A stretch of DNA of 64,000 nt, from the NCBI RefSeq assembly GCF_900089585.1, contig NZ_FLRH01000003.1, forward strand, positions 2,060,501 through 2,124,500. The letters run 5' to 3'. Below the pieces are notes generated by a model. The model searched no databases. It saw only the letters and a list, made by a program, of their open reading frames with translations, and was not told where the DNA came from. A program made the position numbers and the translations under genes. Positions 25,500 to 33,395 of the stretch are shown in pieces (position 1 is the stretch's first letter; every line of letters starts with the position of its first letter). This DNA is from Micromonospora sediminicola (lineage in GTDB: Bacteria; Actinomycetota; Actinomycetes; Mycobacteriales; Micromonosporaceae).

Positions 25500-27154
25500 T
25501 GTGGCGCGACCACCTCACCGAGATCATCGTCTTCTCGCTGCTGTTCCTCCTGGTCAGCGCCATGGGTTTCGTGGCGGCCCGGTGGCGGCGACCGCAGGAC
25601 ATGGCCCACCTCGACGAGTGGGGTCTGGGCGGGCGCAGCTTCGGCGGCTGGATCACCTGGTTCCTGGTCGGCGGTGACCTCTACACCGCGTACACGTTCG
25701 TGGCGGTGCCGGCGCTGATCTTCGGGGCGGGCGCGGCCGGCTTCTTCGCCGTGCCGTACACGATCGTGATCTATCCGCTGGTGTTCCTGGTGCTCTGCCG
25801 GCTCTGGTCGGTCTCGCACCGGCACGGCTTCGTCACCCCGGCCGACTTCGTGCGCAACCGGTTCGGCTCGCCGATCCTGGCGCTGCTGGTGGCGATCACC
25901 GGCATCGTCGCCACCATGCCGTACATCGCGCTGCAGCTGGTCGGCATCGAGGCGGTGCTCAAGACCATGGGCGTCACCGGCGACAGCGCGCTGGCCCGGC
26001 ACCTGCCGATCATCATTGCGTTCGCCATCCTGGCCGCCTACACCTACCAGTCCGGGCTGCGCGCGCCGGCGCTGATCGCCTTCGTCAAGGACTCGCTGAT
26101 CTACGTGGTGATCCTGGTGGCGGTCGTCTACCTGCCCTACAAGCTGGGCGGGTGGGGCAGCATCTTCGACGCCGCGGACGCCAAGTTCCAGGGCACGGCC
26201 AACAATCCCAACGACGGCATCCTGCTCAACGCCAACAATCAGCTCCAGTACGTGACGCTGGCGTTCGGCTCGGCGCTGGCGCTCTTCCTCTACCCGCACA
26301 GCATCACCGGCGTGCTGGCCAGCCGGAACCGGGACGTGATCAAGCGGAACATGTCCGCGCTGCCGGCGTACAGCCTGTTGCTCGGGCTGATCGCGCTGCT
26401 CGGCTACATGGCCATCGCGGCGAACGTGAAGCCGTTGCCCGGCGCGAAGGAGGGCAGCGTCGACGGCAACACGGTGGTGCCGCTGCTGTTCGACCAGCAG
26501 TTCCCGGACTGGTTCGCCGGTGTGGCGTACGCGGCCATCGGCATCGGCGCGCTGGTGCCGGCGGCGATCATGTCGATCGCGGCAGCGAACCTGTTCACCC
26601 GCAACATCTACAAGGAGTACCTGAAGCGGGACGCGACGCCGGCCCAGGAGGCCAACGTCTCGAAGATCACCTCGCTGGTGGTGAAGGTCGGCGCGGTGGC
26701 CTGCATCGTCTTCCTCGACCCGCAGTTCTCCATCGACCTCCAGCTCATCGGCGGCGTGATCATCCTGCAGACGCTGCCGGCGGTGGCGCTCGGCCTCTAC
26801 ACCCGCTGGTTCCACCGGGGCGCGCTGATCGCCGGCTGGGTGGCCGGCATGGGCCTGGGCATGTGGATGCTCTACCAGATCGGCAACCCGGCGACCGGGA
26901 AGAAGCACTTCGCCGGGTCGGCGTTCCCGCTCTCCGAGTTCGGCTTCGACACCAAGAAGACGATCTACGTGGGGATCGTGGCGGTGCTGGTGAACCTGGT
27001 GGTGGCCGCGCTGGGCACGCTGGTGCTGCGGGCGGCGAAGGTGGCCGACGGGCCGGACGGCACCACGCCGGACGACTACTTCGCCGACGAGGGGGACCCG
27101 CGGGTCACCACCTCCGCCGACAGCGCCGACTCCGCGCGCGAGCCGGTCGCATGA
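25499..27154 (+). CDS. sodium:solute symporter (SSS family, MctP/ActP-like)
   Basis: 551 residues, about 13 transmembrane helices. The family signature appears as LGGRSFGGWITWFLVGGDLYTAY at the N-terminus, with ITSLVVKVGAVACIVF and GALVPAAIMSIAAANLFTRNIY later. With a DUF3311 partner, the closest functional class is monocarboxylate (acetate, pyruvate, lactate) uptake, but the solute is not certain. The acidic C-terminal tail ends at repeat copy C, and the gene is convergent with a marR gene. Confidence 0.9.
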   Translation: MWRDHLTEIIVFSLLFLLVSAMGFVAARWRRPQDMAHLDEWGLGGRSFGGWITWFLVGGDLYTAYTFVAVPALIFGAGAAGFFAVPYTIVIYPLVFLVLCRLWSVSHRHGFVTPADFVRNRFGSPILALLVAITGIVATMPYIALQLVGIEAVLKTMGVTGDSALARHLPIIIAFAILAAYTYQSGLRAPALIAFVKDSLIYVVILVAVVYLPYKLGGWGSIFDAADAKFQGTANNPNDGILLNANNQLQYVTLAFGSALALFLYPHSITGVLASRNRDVIKRNMSALPAYSLLLGLIALLGYMAIAANVKPLPGAKEGSVDGNTVVPLLFDQQFPDWFAGVAYAAIGIGALVPAAIMSIAAANLFTRNIYKEYLKRDATPAQEANVSKITSLVVKVGAVACIVFLDPQFSIDLQLIGGVIILQTLPAVALGLYTRWFHRGALIAGWVAGMGLGMWMLYQIGNPATGKKHFAGSAFPLSEFGFDTKKTIYVGIVAVLVNLVVAALGTLVLRAAKVADGPDGTTPDDYFADEGDPRVTTSADSADSAREPVA

Positions 27155-27207
27155 AAGGAGGGGCCCTCTCTTAACGCATTCCGTAGAGGAGGGGGCCCCT
27201 CTTAACA
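27155..27207. repeat. dispersed GTTAAG/GGGCCCC repeat, copy C
   Basis: Inverse orientation relative to copies A, B and D: CTTAAC at 27170 and 27201, 31 bases apart, each with a GGGCCC core. It fills the gap between two convergent genes. Confidence 0.9.
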
Positions 27208-27213
27208 ACCGCC

Positions 27214-27681
27214 TCAGCGGCGGCGGTTTCGCGCGTCGAGCGCCTCGTTGAGGCGGTGCAGCAGCTCCGCCAGGGTGTCCCGGTCCGCCTCGGACCAGGA
27301 GGCCAGCATCTCGCCGTAGAGCCGGGTGCGGGCGGCCCGCACGGCCGCCATCCGCTGGAGCCCGGCCGCCGTCGCGGAGATCACCGTGCCGCGCCCGTCG
27401 GCCGGGTCGGGGGTACGCGCGATCAGGCCGTCGCGCTGGAGCGCGGAGACCTGCCGGGTGACCGTGGACCCGTCCAGGTTGAGCCGGGCGGCCAGCGCCG
27501 AGACGTTCTGCGGCCCGGCCTGGTCGAGGTGGCGCAGGATCACGTACGCGGCGCGGTCGAGCAGCCGGTGCTCCATGGTGCCGGTGCCCCGCCGGGTCGC
27601 CTCGCCCAGTCGCATCAGCAGCGCGACCTCGGTTTCGATCCGGCCGAGTGTGACCTCTTTCGCGTGGGCGTCGTCGCTCAT
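27214..27681 (-). CDS. MarR-family regulator of the adjacent MFS gene
   Basis: 155 residues. Winged helix with LDRAAYVILRHLDQAGPQ, LAARLNLDGSTVTRQVSALQRDGL (recognition helix) and RTPDPADGRGTVISATAAG (wing, DxR). ATG 27681 begins inside the operator region shared with the divergent MFS transporter. Likely represses both genes. A larger open frame upstream on this strand is a shadow of the MFS gene. Confidence 0.9.
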   Translation of the reverse strand: MSDDAHAKEVTLGRIETEVALLMRLGEATRRGTGTMEHRLLDRAAYVILRHLDQAGPQNVSALAARLNLDGSTVTRQVSALQRDGLIARTPDPADGRGTVISATAAGLQRMAAVRAARTRLYGEMLASWSEADRDTLAELLHRLNEALDARNRRR

Positions 27682-27684
27682 AGC

Positions 27685-27717
27685 TGTATGATACAAGAAA
27701 ATTACCTGTACGATACA
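27685..27717. promoter_or_regulatory. double MarR operator between marR and MFS genes
   Basis: TGTATGATACA (27685-27695, perfect palindrome) and TGTACGATACA (27707-27717, one mismatch) have centres 22 bases apart, two helical turns, so two dimers could bind one face. Both overlap the divergent promoters. Confidence 0.75.
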
Positions 27718-27738
27718 GCTATCTGGGGAGGTTGCGGA

Positions 27739-28968
27739 GTGGATCGCCGATCCGAGCCCAACCGCAGTGCCATCTACGCCACCACGCTCGTGGCGTTCCT
27801 CGCCATCGCCGGCATCGCCGTGGTGGACCCGATCCTGCCCGCCATCGGCGAGGCGATCGGCGTCACCGCCTGGCAGGTCGAGCTGCTCTTCACCGCGTAC
27901 ATCGCGGTCATGGCCGTCGGCATGATCCCGGCCACCCTGGCCAGCGGAAAGTTCGGCTTCAAACCGGTGCTGATCACCGGCGTCTCGGTGGTCGGCCTGG
28001 CCGCCATTCTCGCCTCGTTCAGCAACGACATCGTCCAGCTCTCCGTGCTGCGCGGCGTCTGGGGCCTGGGCAACGCGATGTTCTTCGCCACCGCCACCGC
28101 CATGGTGGTGCTGGTCAACCTCGCCAACGACTGGGAGTGGGTGGTCGGCCTCTTCGAGACCGCGCTCGGCCTCGGCTTCGCCGTCGGCCCGCTCATCGGC
28201 GGCCTGCTCGGCGAGGTGAGCTGGCGGCTGCCGTTCTTCGTCTGCGGCGTGTTCATGGTGCTCGCGCTCGGCGTCGCCGCCCGCAAGCTCCGCGAACCCA
28301 CGAACAAGCAGGCTCCGGTACGCGTGGGCCAGATCTTCGCCACCTACCGCCGGCCGGCGTTCATCACGCTCTGCGTGGTCACCGCCGCGTACAACTTCGT
28401 CTTCTTCGTGGTGCTCGGCTACACGCCGCTGTTCCTGCGCCTCGACGTCATCCCGCTGGGCCTGGCGTTCACCGGCTGGGGCCTCGGCCTCGCCGCCGGC
28501 ATCCTGCTGATCGGGCACCGGCTGGCCCACCGCATCGGCGCGGTGCAAACCGTCGGTGTGGCCATCGTCGGCCTGCTGGCCTGCATGGTGCTGTTCGCCA
28601 CCTCCACCGGCACCGCCATGTCGCTCGTCGTCCTGGTCGTCGCCGGCCTGTTCATGGGCCTGGCCAACGCCAACCTCACCGACCTGGCGCTCGGCCTCGG
28701 CTCCGCCGACCGCCGCATCGCCACCGGCGCGTTCAACCTGGTCCGCTGGGGCGCCGCCGCGCCCGCCCCGATCATCTCCGGCAAGCTGGCCGAACACGGC
28801 CTGGCGCTGCCGTTCTGGGTCGGCTTCGGGGTGCTCGCCGTCGGCGTGCTGGTCTACCTCGGCTTCGGCCACCTGATGGCCGCCGGCTACGGCGAGCGGG
28901 TGGTGTGGAACCGGGCCGCCCGCACCGCCGAGCACGCCCCGGAGGAGCCGGTGGGGGAGGCGTACTGA
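27739..28968 (+). CDS. 12-helix MFS transporter
   Basis: 409 residues with the DHA1-like 12-helix form: LVAFLAIAGIAVVDPILPAI at helix 1, IPATLASGKFGFKPVLI as motif A region, LRGVWGLGNAMFF in helix 4, and ALGLGFAVGPLIGGLLG as motif C, which marks antiporters. So an efflux pump is likely. GTG 27739 has GGGGAGG eight bases upstream. Divergent from its MarR regulator. Substrate unknown. Confidence 0.9.
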   Translation: MDRRSEPNRSAIYATTLVAFLAIAGIAVVDPILPAIGEAIGVTAWQVELLFTAYIAVMAVGMIPATLASGKFGFKPVLITGVSVVGLAAILASFSNDIVQLSVLRGVWGLGNAMFFATATAMVVLVNLANDWEWVVGLFETALGLGFAVGPLIGGLLGEVSWRLPFFVCGVFMVLALGVAARKLREPTNKQAPVRVGQIFATYRRPAFITLCVVTAAYNFVFFVVLGYTPLFLRLDVIPLGLAFTGWGLGLAAGILLIGHRLAHRIGAVQTVGVAIVGLLACMVLFATSTGTAMSLVVLVVAGLFMGLANANLTDLALGLGSADRRIATGAFNLVRWGAAAPAPIISGKLAEHGLALPFWVGFGVLAVGVLVYLGFGHLMAAGYGERVVWNRAARTAEHAPEEPVGEAY

Positions 28969-28975
28969 CCGACCG

Positions 28976-29737
28976 TCAGGTCAGCGCGCGCCACAGCAGG
29001 TAGAGGCCGATGGTCGTGCCGAACAGCACGATGACCGTCTTCAGCACCACCGCCGGAAGCCGGCGGGCCAGCCGGGCGCCCACGTACCCCCCGACCAGGG
29101 TGGCCGGCGCGACCACCGCGACGGCCACCCAGTTCACCGGGCCGAACAGGGCGAACACCACCAGCGTGGTCAGCCCCACCACGGCCGACAGCAGGTTCTT
29201 CACCGCCGTCACCCGGGCCAGCGTGGCGTCCAGCACCAGGGCCAACCCGGCCACCAGCATCACCCCGAGCGCCGCGCCGAAGTAGCCGCCGTACACCGCG
29301 CCGACCGCGACCATGACCTGCACGGTGACCGTACGGCGGCGCGGGCTCAGCTGCGCCGGATGACCCACCAGCCGGCGCAGCGGGTCCTGGAACGCCAGCA
29401 CCGCCGTCGCGCCCAGCACCAGGAACGGCACCACCAGCTCGAACGCGCGGGCCGGGGTGGCCAGCAGCAGCACGCAACCGACCACCGTGCCCACCGCGGC
29501 GGTCGGCAGCAGCGACCACAGGGCCCGCCCGCGCGGCAGGTCCGCCCGGCTGCCCGCCACGCTGGCCAGGTAGCCCGGGAAGACGGACACGGAGTTGGTG
29601 ACGTTGGCCGGCACCGGCGGCAGGCCGCTCGCGATCAGCGCCGGGAACGTGATCAGCGAGCCGCCGCCGGCGACCGCGTTCACCGTGCCCGCGGCGAGGC
29701 CGGCGGCGAGCAGCAGCGCGGCGTCGGAGAGATCCAT
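28976..29737 (-). CDS. TauE/SafE-family (TSUP) permease
   Basis: 253 residues with about eight helices in two repeats: AAGLAAGTVNAVAGGGSLITFPAL (repeat 1, with the family GGGS) and VYGGYFGAALGVMLVAGL (repeat 2). TSUP proteins move sulfite, sulfoacetate or similar organic anions outward. ATG 29737 chosen because the family always begins just before the GTVNAVAGGGS helix; the longer frame upstream overlaps rnpB. Convergent with the MFS gene, seven bases apart. Confidence 0.88.
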   Translation of the reverse strand: MDLSDAALLLAAGLAAGTVNAVAGGGSLITFPALIASGLPPVPANVTNSVSVFPGYLASVAGSRADLPRGRALWSLLPTAAVGTVVGCVLLLATPARAFELVVPFLVLGATAVLAFQDPLRRLVGHPAQLSPRRRTVTVQVMVAVGAVYGGYFGAALGVMLVAGLALVLDATLARVTAVKNLLSAVVGLTTLVVFALFGPVNWVAVAVVAPATLVGGYVGARLARRLPAVVLKTVIVLFGTTIGLYLLWRALT

Positions 29738-29925
29738 GATCTCCGAGGCTAGTACGCCCCGGGCCGGGTCGCCTGCCTGGTTCGGGCTCGGGTTGCGCCA
29801 GGGTCCCGGCCGGGTCCCGCGGCTGGGTCCCCGGCCCCGCGCTGTCGCCACCTCGGCGAACTCGCGGTCCGCCGTCGCGCCCGGGTCGGAAATGCGCGTG
29901 ACGGGTGCGTCGTTAGGATGAGAGC

Positions 29926-30346
<421 letters not shown>

Positions 30347-30434
30347 CCACCAGCTCAGAGACCTGATCAAGGCTCCGAGCTGGTTCTATGTCCGGGCGTC
30401 GATGGTCGTCGTTGGTCAACTTTGGCTGGCGTTT

Positions 30435-30473
30435 GACGCCCTGACGACGCCCTGACGCCCTGGAGACGCCCTG
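30435..30473. repeat. four GACGCCCTG repeats, likely integrase arm sites (left)
   Basis: Copies at 30435, 30446, 30454 and 30465, mostly 11 bases apart. The same 9-mer appears twice near attR. Short phased repeats inside both ends are typical arm-type sites for tyrosine integrases. Confidence 0.6.
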
Positions 30474-30951
30474 AGCGGTGGCTCAGTTGACCTCGTCTCG
30501 GCCTGGCTGACTGTGCCGCCGTAGGGCCTCTCCGGGCCGGTGCTTCGGTTGTTCCGGAGTCGGGGGCCGGCGGCGGTGGGGGAGAGCCGTTCACGTCCTG
30601 GCGTGGAGCTGGCGCCGTGACCCGGTGACTCGGTGGCAAGCCAGTCCCGGGGTTGGACTGGCGCGGCAGCCGGAAGCCCCGACCACTTGGTTAGATCGCG
30701 CTGCCGGCTTCCGTCACGGCCTCGCTGAGACTGGTTCCTTCACCCGAGGGGGCGGTGTCCCGGCGGCTGTCGGTGGCTCACCGCCCCGGCCGCCTACGGC
30801 GCCGGGGCGGCTTGCCGCCGGCCGGGCTTGCCGCCCCGCACCGCGCGGAGCGCGGTGCCTTGATCCAATACAGGCTAATTCGGCAATTTACTTCAGCGGC
30901 ACATGCCGATACATTAACTACTTCCGGGATCGCTCTAACGAAGTAGGCCGA
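30474..30951. other. non-coding left end of the element
   Basis: No credible gene. It holds strong hairpins (for example CACCGCG-N5-CGCGGTG at 30839-30857 and a GCCCCGG dyad near 30783) and then an abrupt fall in GC from about 30860, which marks the edge of the cargo. The HEPN gene promoter is expected at 30860-30950 but I cannot define it. Confidence 0.55.
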
Positions 30952-31794
30952 GTGGTTGAAGTCAAGTATGCGGAGTATCGCGATTACCTGCAAAAGCGTC
31001 AAGCGGCGAACAGTTCTATCATGGCGCTCTTGGCAGGATCAAAGCTCGCGGGTCATCTACTCTCCCTCACCGCAGGCTCGAATAAGACCTTGTCCGAAAT
31101 CTTTCCAAGAGTCGATCATATTCGTAGCTTCAATCTGAAAAGCCAAGTGGCAACGGACATCCTCGAAGACGCAGAGCATCACCTGGGCCTGATGGCAGTG
31201 CCATACCTGCTCGCCATCCATGAGGATTACCTTAAGGAGTGCCTTTTCCTACTTAGCGATGCAGGACTAATCAGGCGGCGGCAGGCGAGGGACGCCAAGG
31301 CGGCGACGGTCCACGCGCTCTTCGAAACCCACTCATCGACCGCCCTGCCCGTTGAGTCAATCGAGCTGTATGACCTAATCAGGCTAATGCGGAACTGCGT
31401 AATTCACAGGGGTGGCACCGCTAGCGAGGAGTTGGCTAAGGCGTCGTCTGAGATTTCGCCGTTGGCAGCCACCGCCTGGACAAAAATGACTACGCAGTCT
31501 CCGCCGACCTTCGCCAAGCTAGATCGCGTGCGGTTGGGCTACTCAGAGACGGTCGCAACTCTCGCCGTCACGAAGAAAATTGCTCGTGCCGTTAACGGCG
31601 GTCTTGCTACCTGTTGCCCTAGGGAGATGTGGCTTGAGCGCCTTCTGGAGGACTATGAGGCTCACGCAAATCGACCGACGACGCCTGATAAGCGGATGAG
31701 GCTTGCTCGCGGCATTAGCAACTTTAACTACTTTCCATTGCAATTCAAGGACGTCGAGATCCGAGCTGCATTGAAAGAGCGAGGTCATCTATAA
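30952..31794 (+). CDS. HEPN-motif protein, candidate RNase or defence effector
   Basis: About 280 mostly helical residues. I do not recognise a named family, but LYDLIRLMRNCVIHRGG contains the HEPN signature R-x4-H (RNCVIH, about residues 147-152), typically catalytic in HEPN ribonucleases of toxin and abortive-infection systems; the flanking helix YLLAIHEDYLKECLFLL fits the four-helix HEPN bundle. Codon use is distinctly less GC-rich than the chromosome, a sign of transfer. GTG 30952 (VVEVKYAEYRDYL) is the likely start; the frame is open further upstream but GC-rich and repetitive. It ends in a strong terminator. RNase activity is an inference. Confidence 0.65.
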   Translation: MVEVKYAEYRDYLQKRQAANSSIMALLAGSKLAGHLLSLTAGSNKTLSEIFPRVDHIRSFNLKSQVATDILEDAEHHLGLMAVPYLLAIHEDYLKECLFLLSDAGLIRRRQARDAKAATVHALFETHSSTALPVESIELYDLIRLMRNCVIHRGGTASEELAKASSEISPLAATAWTKMTTQSPPTFAKLDRVRLGYSETVATLAVTKKIARAVNGGLATCCPREMWLERLLEDYEAHANRPTTPDKRMRLARGISNFNYFPLQFKDVEIRAALKERGHL

Positions 31795-31828
31795 AAGAGG
31801 GACACCGCCTAAGCGGTGTCCCTCTTTT
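31793..31828 (+). terminator. strong intrinsic terminator after the HEPN gene
   Basis: A 16-bp perfect stem (AAAAGAGGGACACCGC and its complement) with a CTAA loop, ending in CTCTTTT. It works in both directions because the stem starts with A's. Confidence 0.92.
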
Positions 31829-31829
31829 C

Positions 31830-31910
31830 TGTAAAAGCGGGGCTCTTCCAGTTGAGCTACATCCACCAAGGAAGGGTGGCGCTGGGATTCGAACCCAGAT
31901 CTCCCGTTTT
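31830..31910 (-). other. two tRNA-like halves in reversed order
   Basis: On the minus strand a tRNA 3' half (anticodon-side AACGGGAGAT, T-arm CTGGGTTCGAATCCCAG at 31898-31882, acceptor CGCCACCC) is followed six bases later by a tRNA 5' half (GGTGGAT, D-arm GTAGCTCAACTGGAAGAGC). Neither half has its normal partner: the second runs into the terminator. The acceptor strands GGTGG and CCACC are complementary. Most likely remnants of two tandem tRNA genes; a permuted tRNA gene is a less likely option. Confidence 0.5.
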
Positions 31911-32487
31911 CGTGAAGGCTGGAACTGTGAGTCCCTAGGGCTGCACCCGCCTCCGTGTCGAGGACAGTACCACGGCACAGTATGTGACCACCAGGGTCTA
32001 GACACAGGAACCTGCTGTACGGCTAGCCGCGCAACTAGCTTGGCAGGTCTGACCAGCCGATGTCTTCGTTGCTCAGCAGTGTTGCGGTGCCCTGCGGCCG
32101 TGCCTGACCCGGCAACGGTGATACCCCAACTGGCCGCCGGCGGGCACCTGGCGGCCGGACAAGATCGCCCGCTGCGGAACTTCTGGCTGACCGAGCCGCA
32201 ACCGCGTCTGCTGGGATCAGGCGGGGCGACCAGGCGCCGATGTCGTGCCGCTCGAACGCCCTCGGCGTACAGTTCCGCCCTTTCGCGCGTAAGAGCAGGC
32301 GAAGGGGGGTGGTCCGAGGTGATCATGCGCCGAATACTTGCGGTCCACCCGGAAGATCCATCAGTCTGTGCGATACGGGGAGCGCGTTCCCTGTGTCTGC
32401 TCGTGCACTTGGTCGCCAAGCTGACATCAAGCAGCGGCTGTCGCACGGCACCAAGCTCGTCGGCAACATTGCTCAGGGAGGTTGCAG
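31911..32487. other. 577-base region without a convincing gene
   Basis: Mixed composition between the tRNA-like halves and the methyltransferase. Open frames here lack family features and good ribosome sites. A GGGAGG at 32476-32481 serves the next gene. Confidence 0.5.
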
Positions 32488-33372
32488 GTGACAGGGTCGA
32501 GTACCGCGCCTCTAGAGGTTAGGGCATGGGGGAGAACCGCAGCGGCAAGCCCGCTCAGGTACCCAGGCGGTAAGGCTGCGCTTGCTGGCCTCTTCAAAGA
32601 GCTCATCGGTCGGCTCGGTGCCGACTCCGCCCGTTATGTCGAGCCTTACGCTGGTGGGGCAGGCGCTGGAATCGCTTTGCTGAAGCGTGATGTGGTTCAG
32701 GAACTAGTTATCAACGACATCGATCCTGCCGTCTATTGCTTCTGGATTGCGGTTACCTCCAAGCCCCACGATTTCGCCGCTAAAATCTGTGATACGCCGT
32801 TGAATGTGGAAGAGTGGCGGAAACAGAAGCAAATCTACCGGGACGCGGACGAAACAGATCCACTGTCGCTGGGCTTCGCTTTCTTCTACCTCAATCGTAC
32901 TAACCGCTCCGGCATACTTCATGCCGGCCCTATTGGCGGTGTCCATCAGAACGGAAATTACAAAATTGATGCCCGATTCAATCGAGACCAACTTGCTGAG
33001 CGGGTAGCTATAATTGGCGGGCTTGCCTCACGCATTACTGTATTTGGTCGCGATGGAATGTCGATTGTGAAGGAGTTTGTTGAGGATGGCTCCACCTTCA
33101 TTTACGTCGATCCGCCGTATGTCGAAATGGGTGGAAGTCTCTATCTAAATGCGTTTACTCACCGGGATCACTCGGATCTTGCGCAGGTCCTTAATGGTAA
33201 TCCCGACGGTAACTGGGTAGTAACCTACGACCCATCTGATCTGGTTCGTCAACTGTACAAGGACTGTCATGTCAGGGAGTATCAACTCAGTTATAGCGCT
33301 CATCGAGCGGGAAGGGCACGAGAGCTCTTCATCGCCTCGCGCCCTATGGCTCGTCAACTGCTTCCCGTCTAG
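32488..33372 (+). CDS. Dam-type (D12 class) adenine-N6 DNA methyltransferase
   Basis: 294 residues. Motif I region RYPGGKAALAGLFKEL and YVEPYAGGAGAGIAL binds S-adenosylmethionine; NDIDPAVY is motif II; catalytic motif IV is FIYVDPPYVEMGG (DPPY, about residues 208-214). Typical of Dam/DpnM enzymes that methylate adenine in short sites; the target is unknown. GTG 32488 has GGGAGG six bases upstream. GC content is well below the chromosomal genes. It converges with the ParB-like gene (24-base gap). No restriction endonuclease gene is recognisable beside it, so it may be solitary or work with the neighbours. Confidence 0.9.
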   Translation: MTGSSTAPLEVRAWGRTAAASPLRYPGGKAALAGLFKELIGRLGADSARYVEPYAGGAGAGIALLKRDVVQELVINDIDPAVYCFWIAVTSKPHDFAAKICDTPLNVEEWRKQKQIYRDADETDPLSLGFAFFYLNRTNRSGILHAGPIGGVHQNGNYKIDARFNRDQLAERVAIIGGLASRITVFGRDGMSIVKEFVEDGSTFIYVDPPYVEMGGSLYLNAFTHRDHSDLAQVLNGNPDGNWVVTYDPSDLVRQLYKDCHVREYQLSYSAHRAGRARELFIASRPMARQLLPV

Positions 33373-33395
33373 CGCCGGAGGGTTTAGTGTGTTGA

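Noticed and set aside
27214..28935. A 573-codon MarR fusion
   Set aside because: The upstream 418 codons are antisense to the MFS gene; the MarR domain starts at ATG 27681.
31745..32446. A minus-strand frame of 233 codons over the tRNA-like halves
   Set aside because: Its end reads VRIPAPPFLGGCSSTGRAPLL, the typical false translation of adjacent tRNA sequences.
32040..32522. A plus-strand frame of 160 codons before the methyltransferase
   Set aside because: No ribosome site, no recognisable pattern, and it overlaps the well-supported start of the methyltransferase in another frame.
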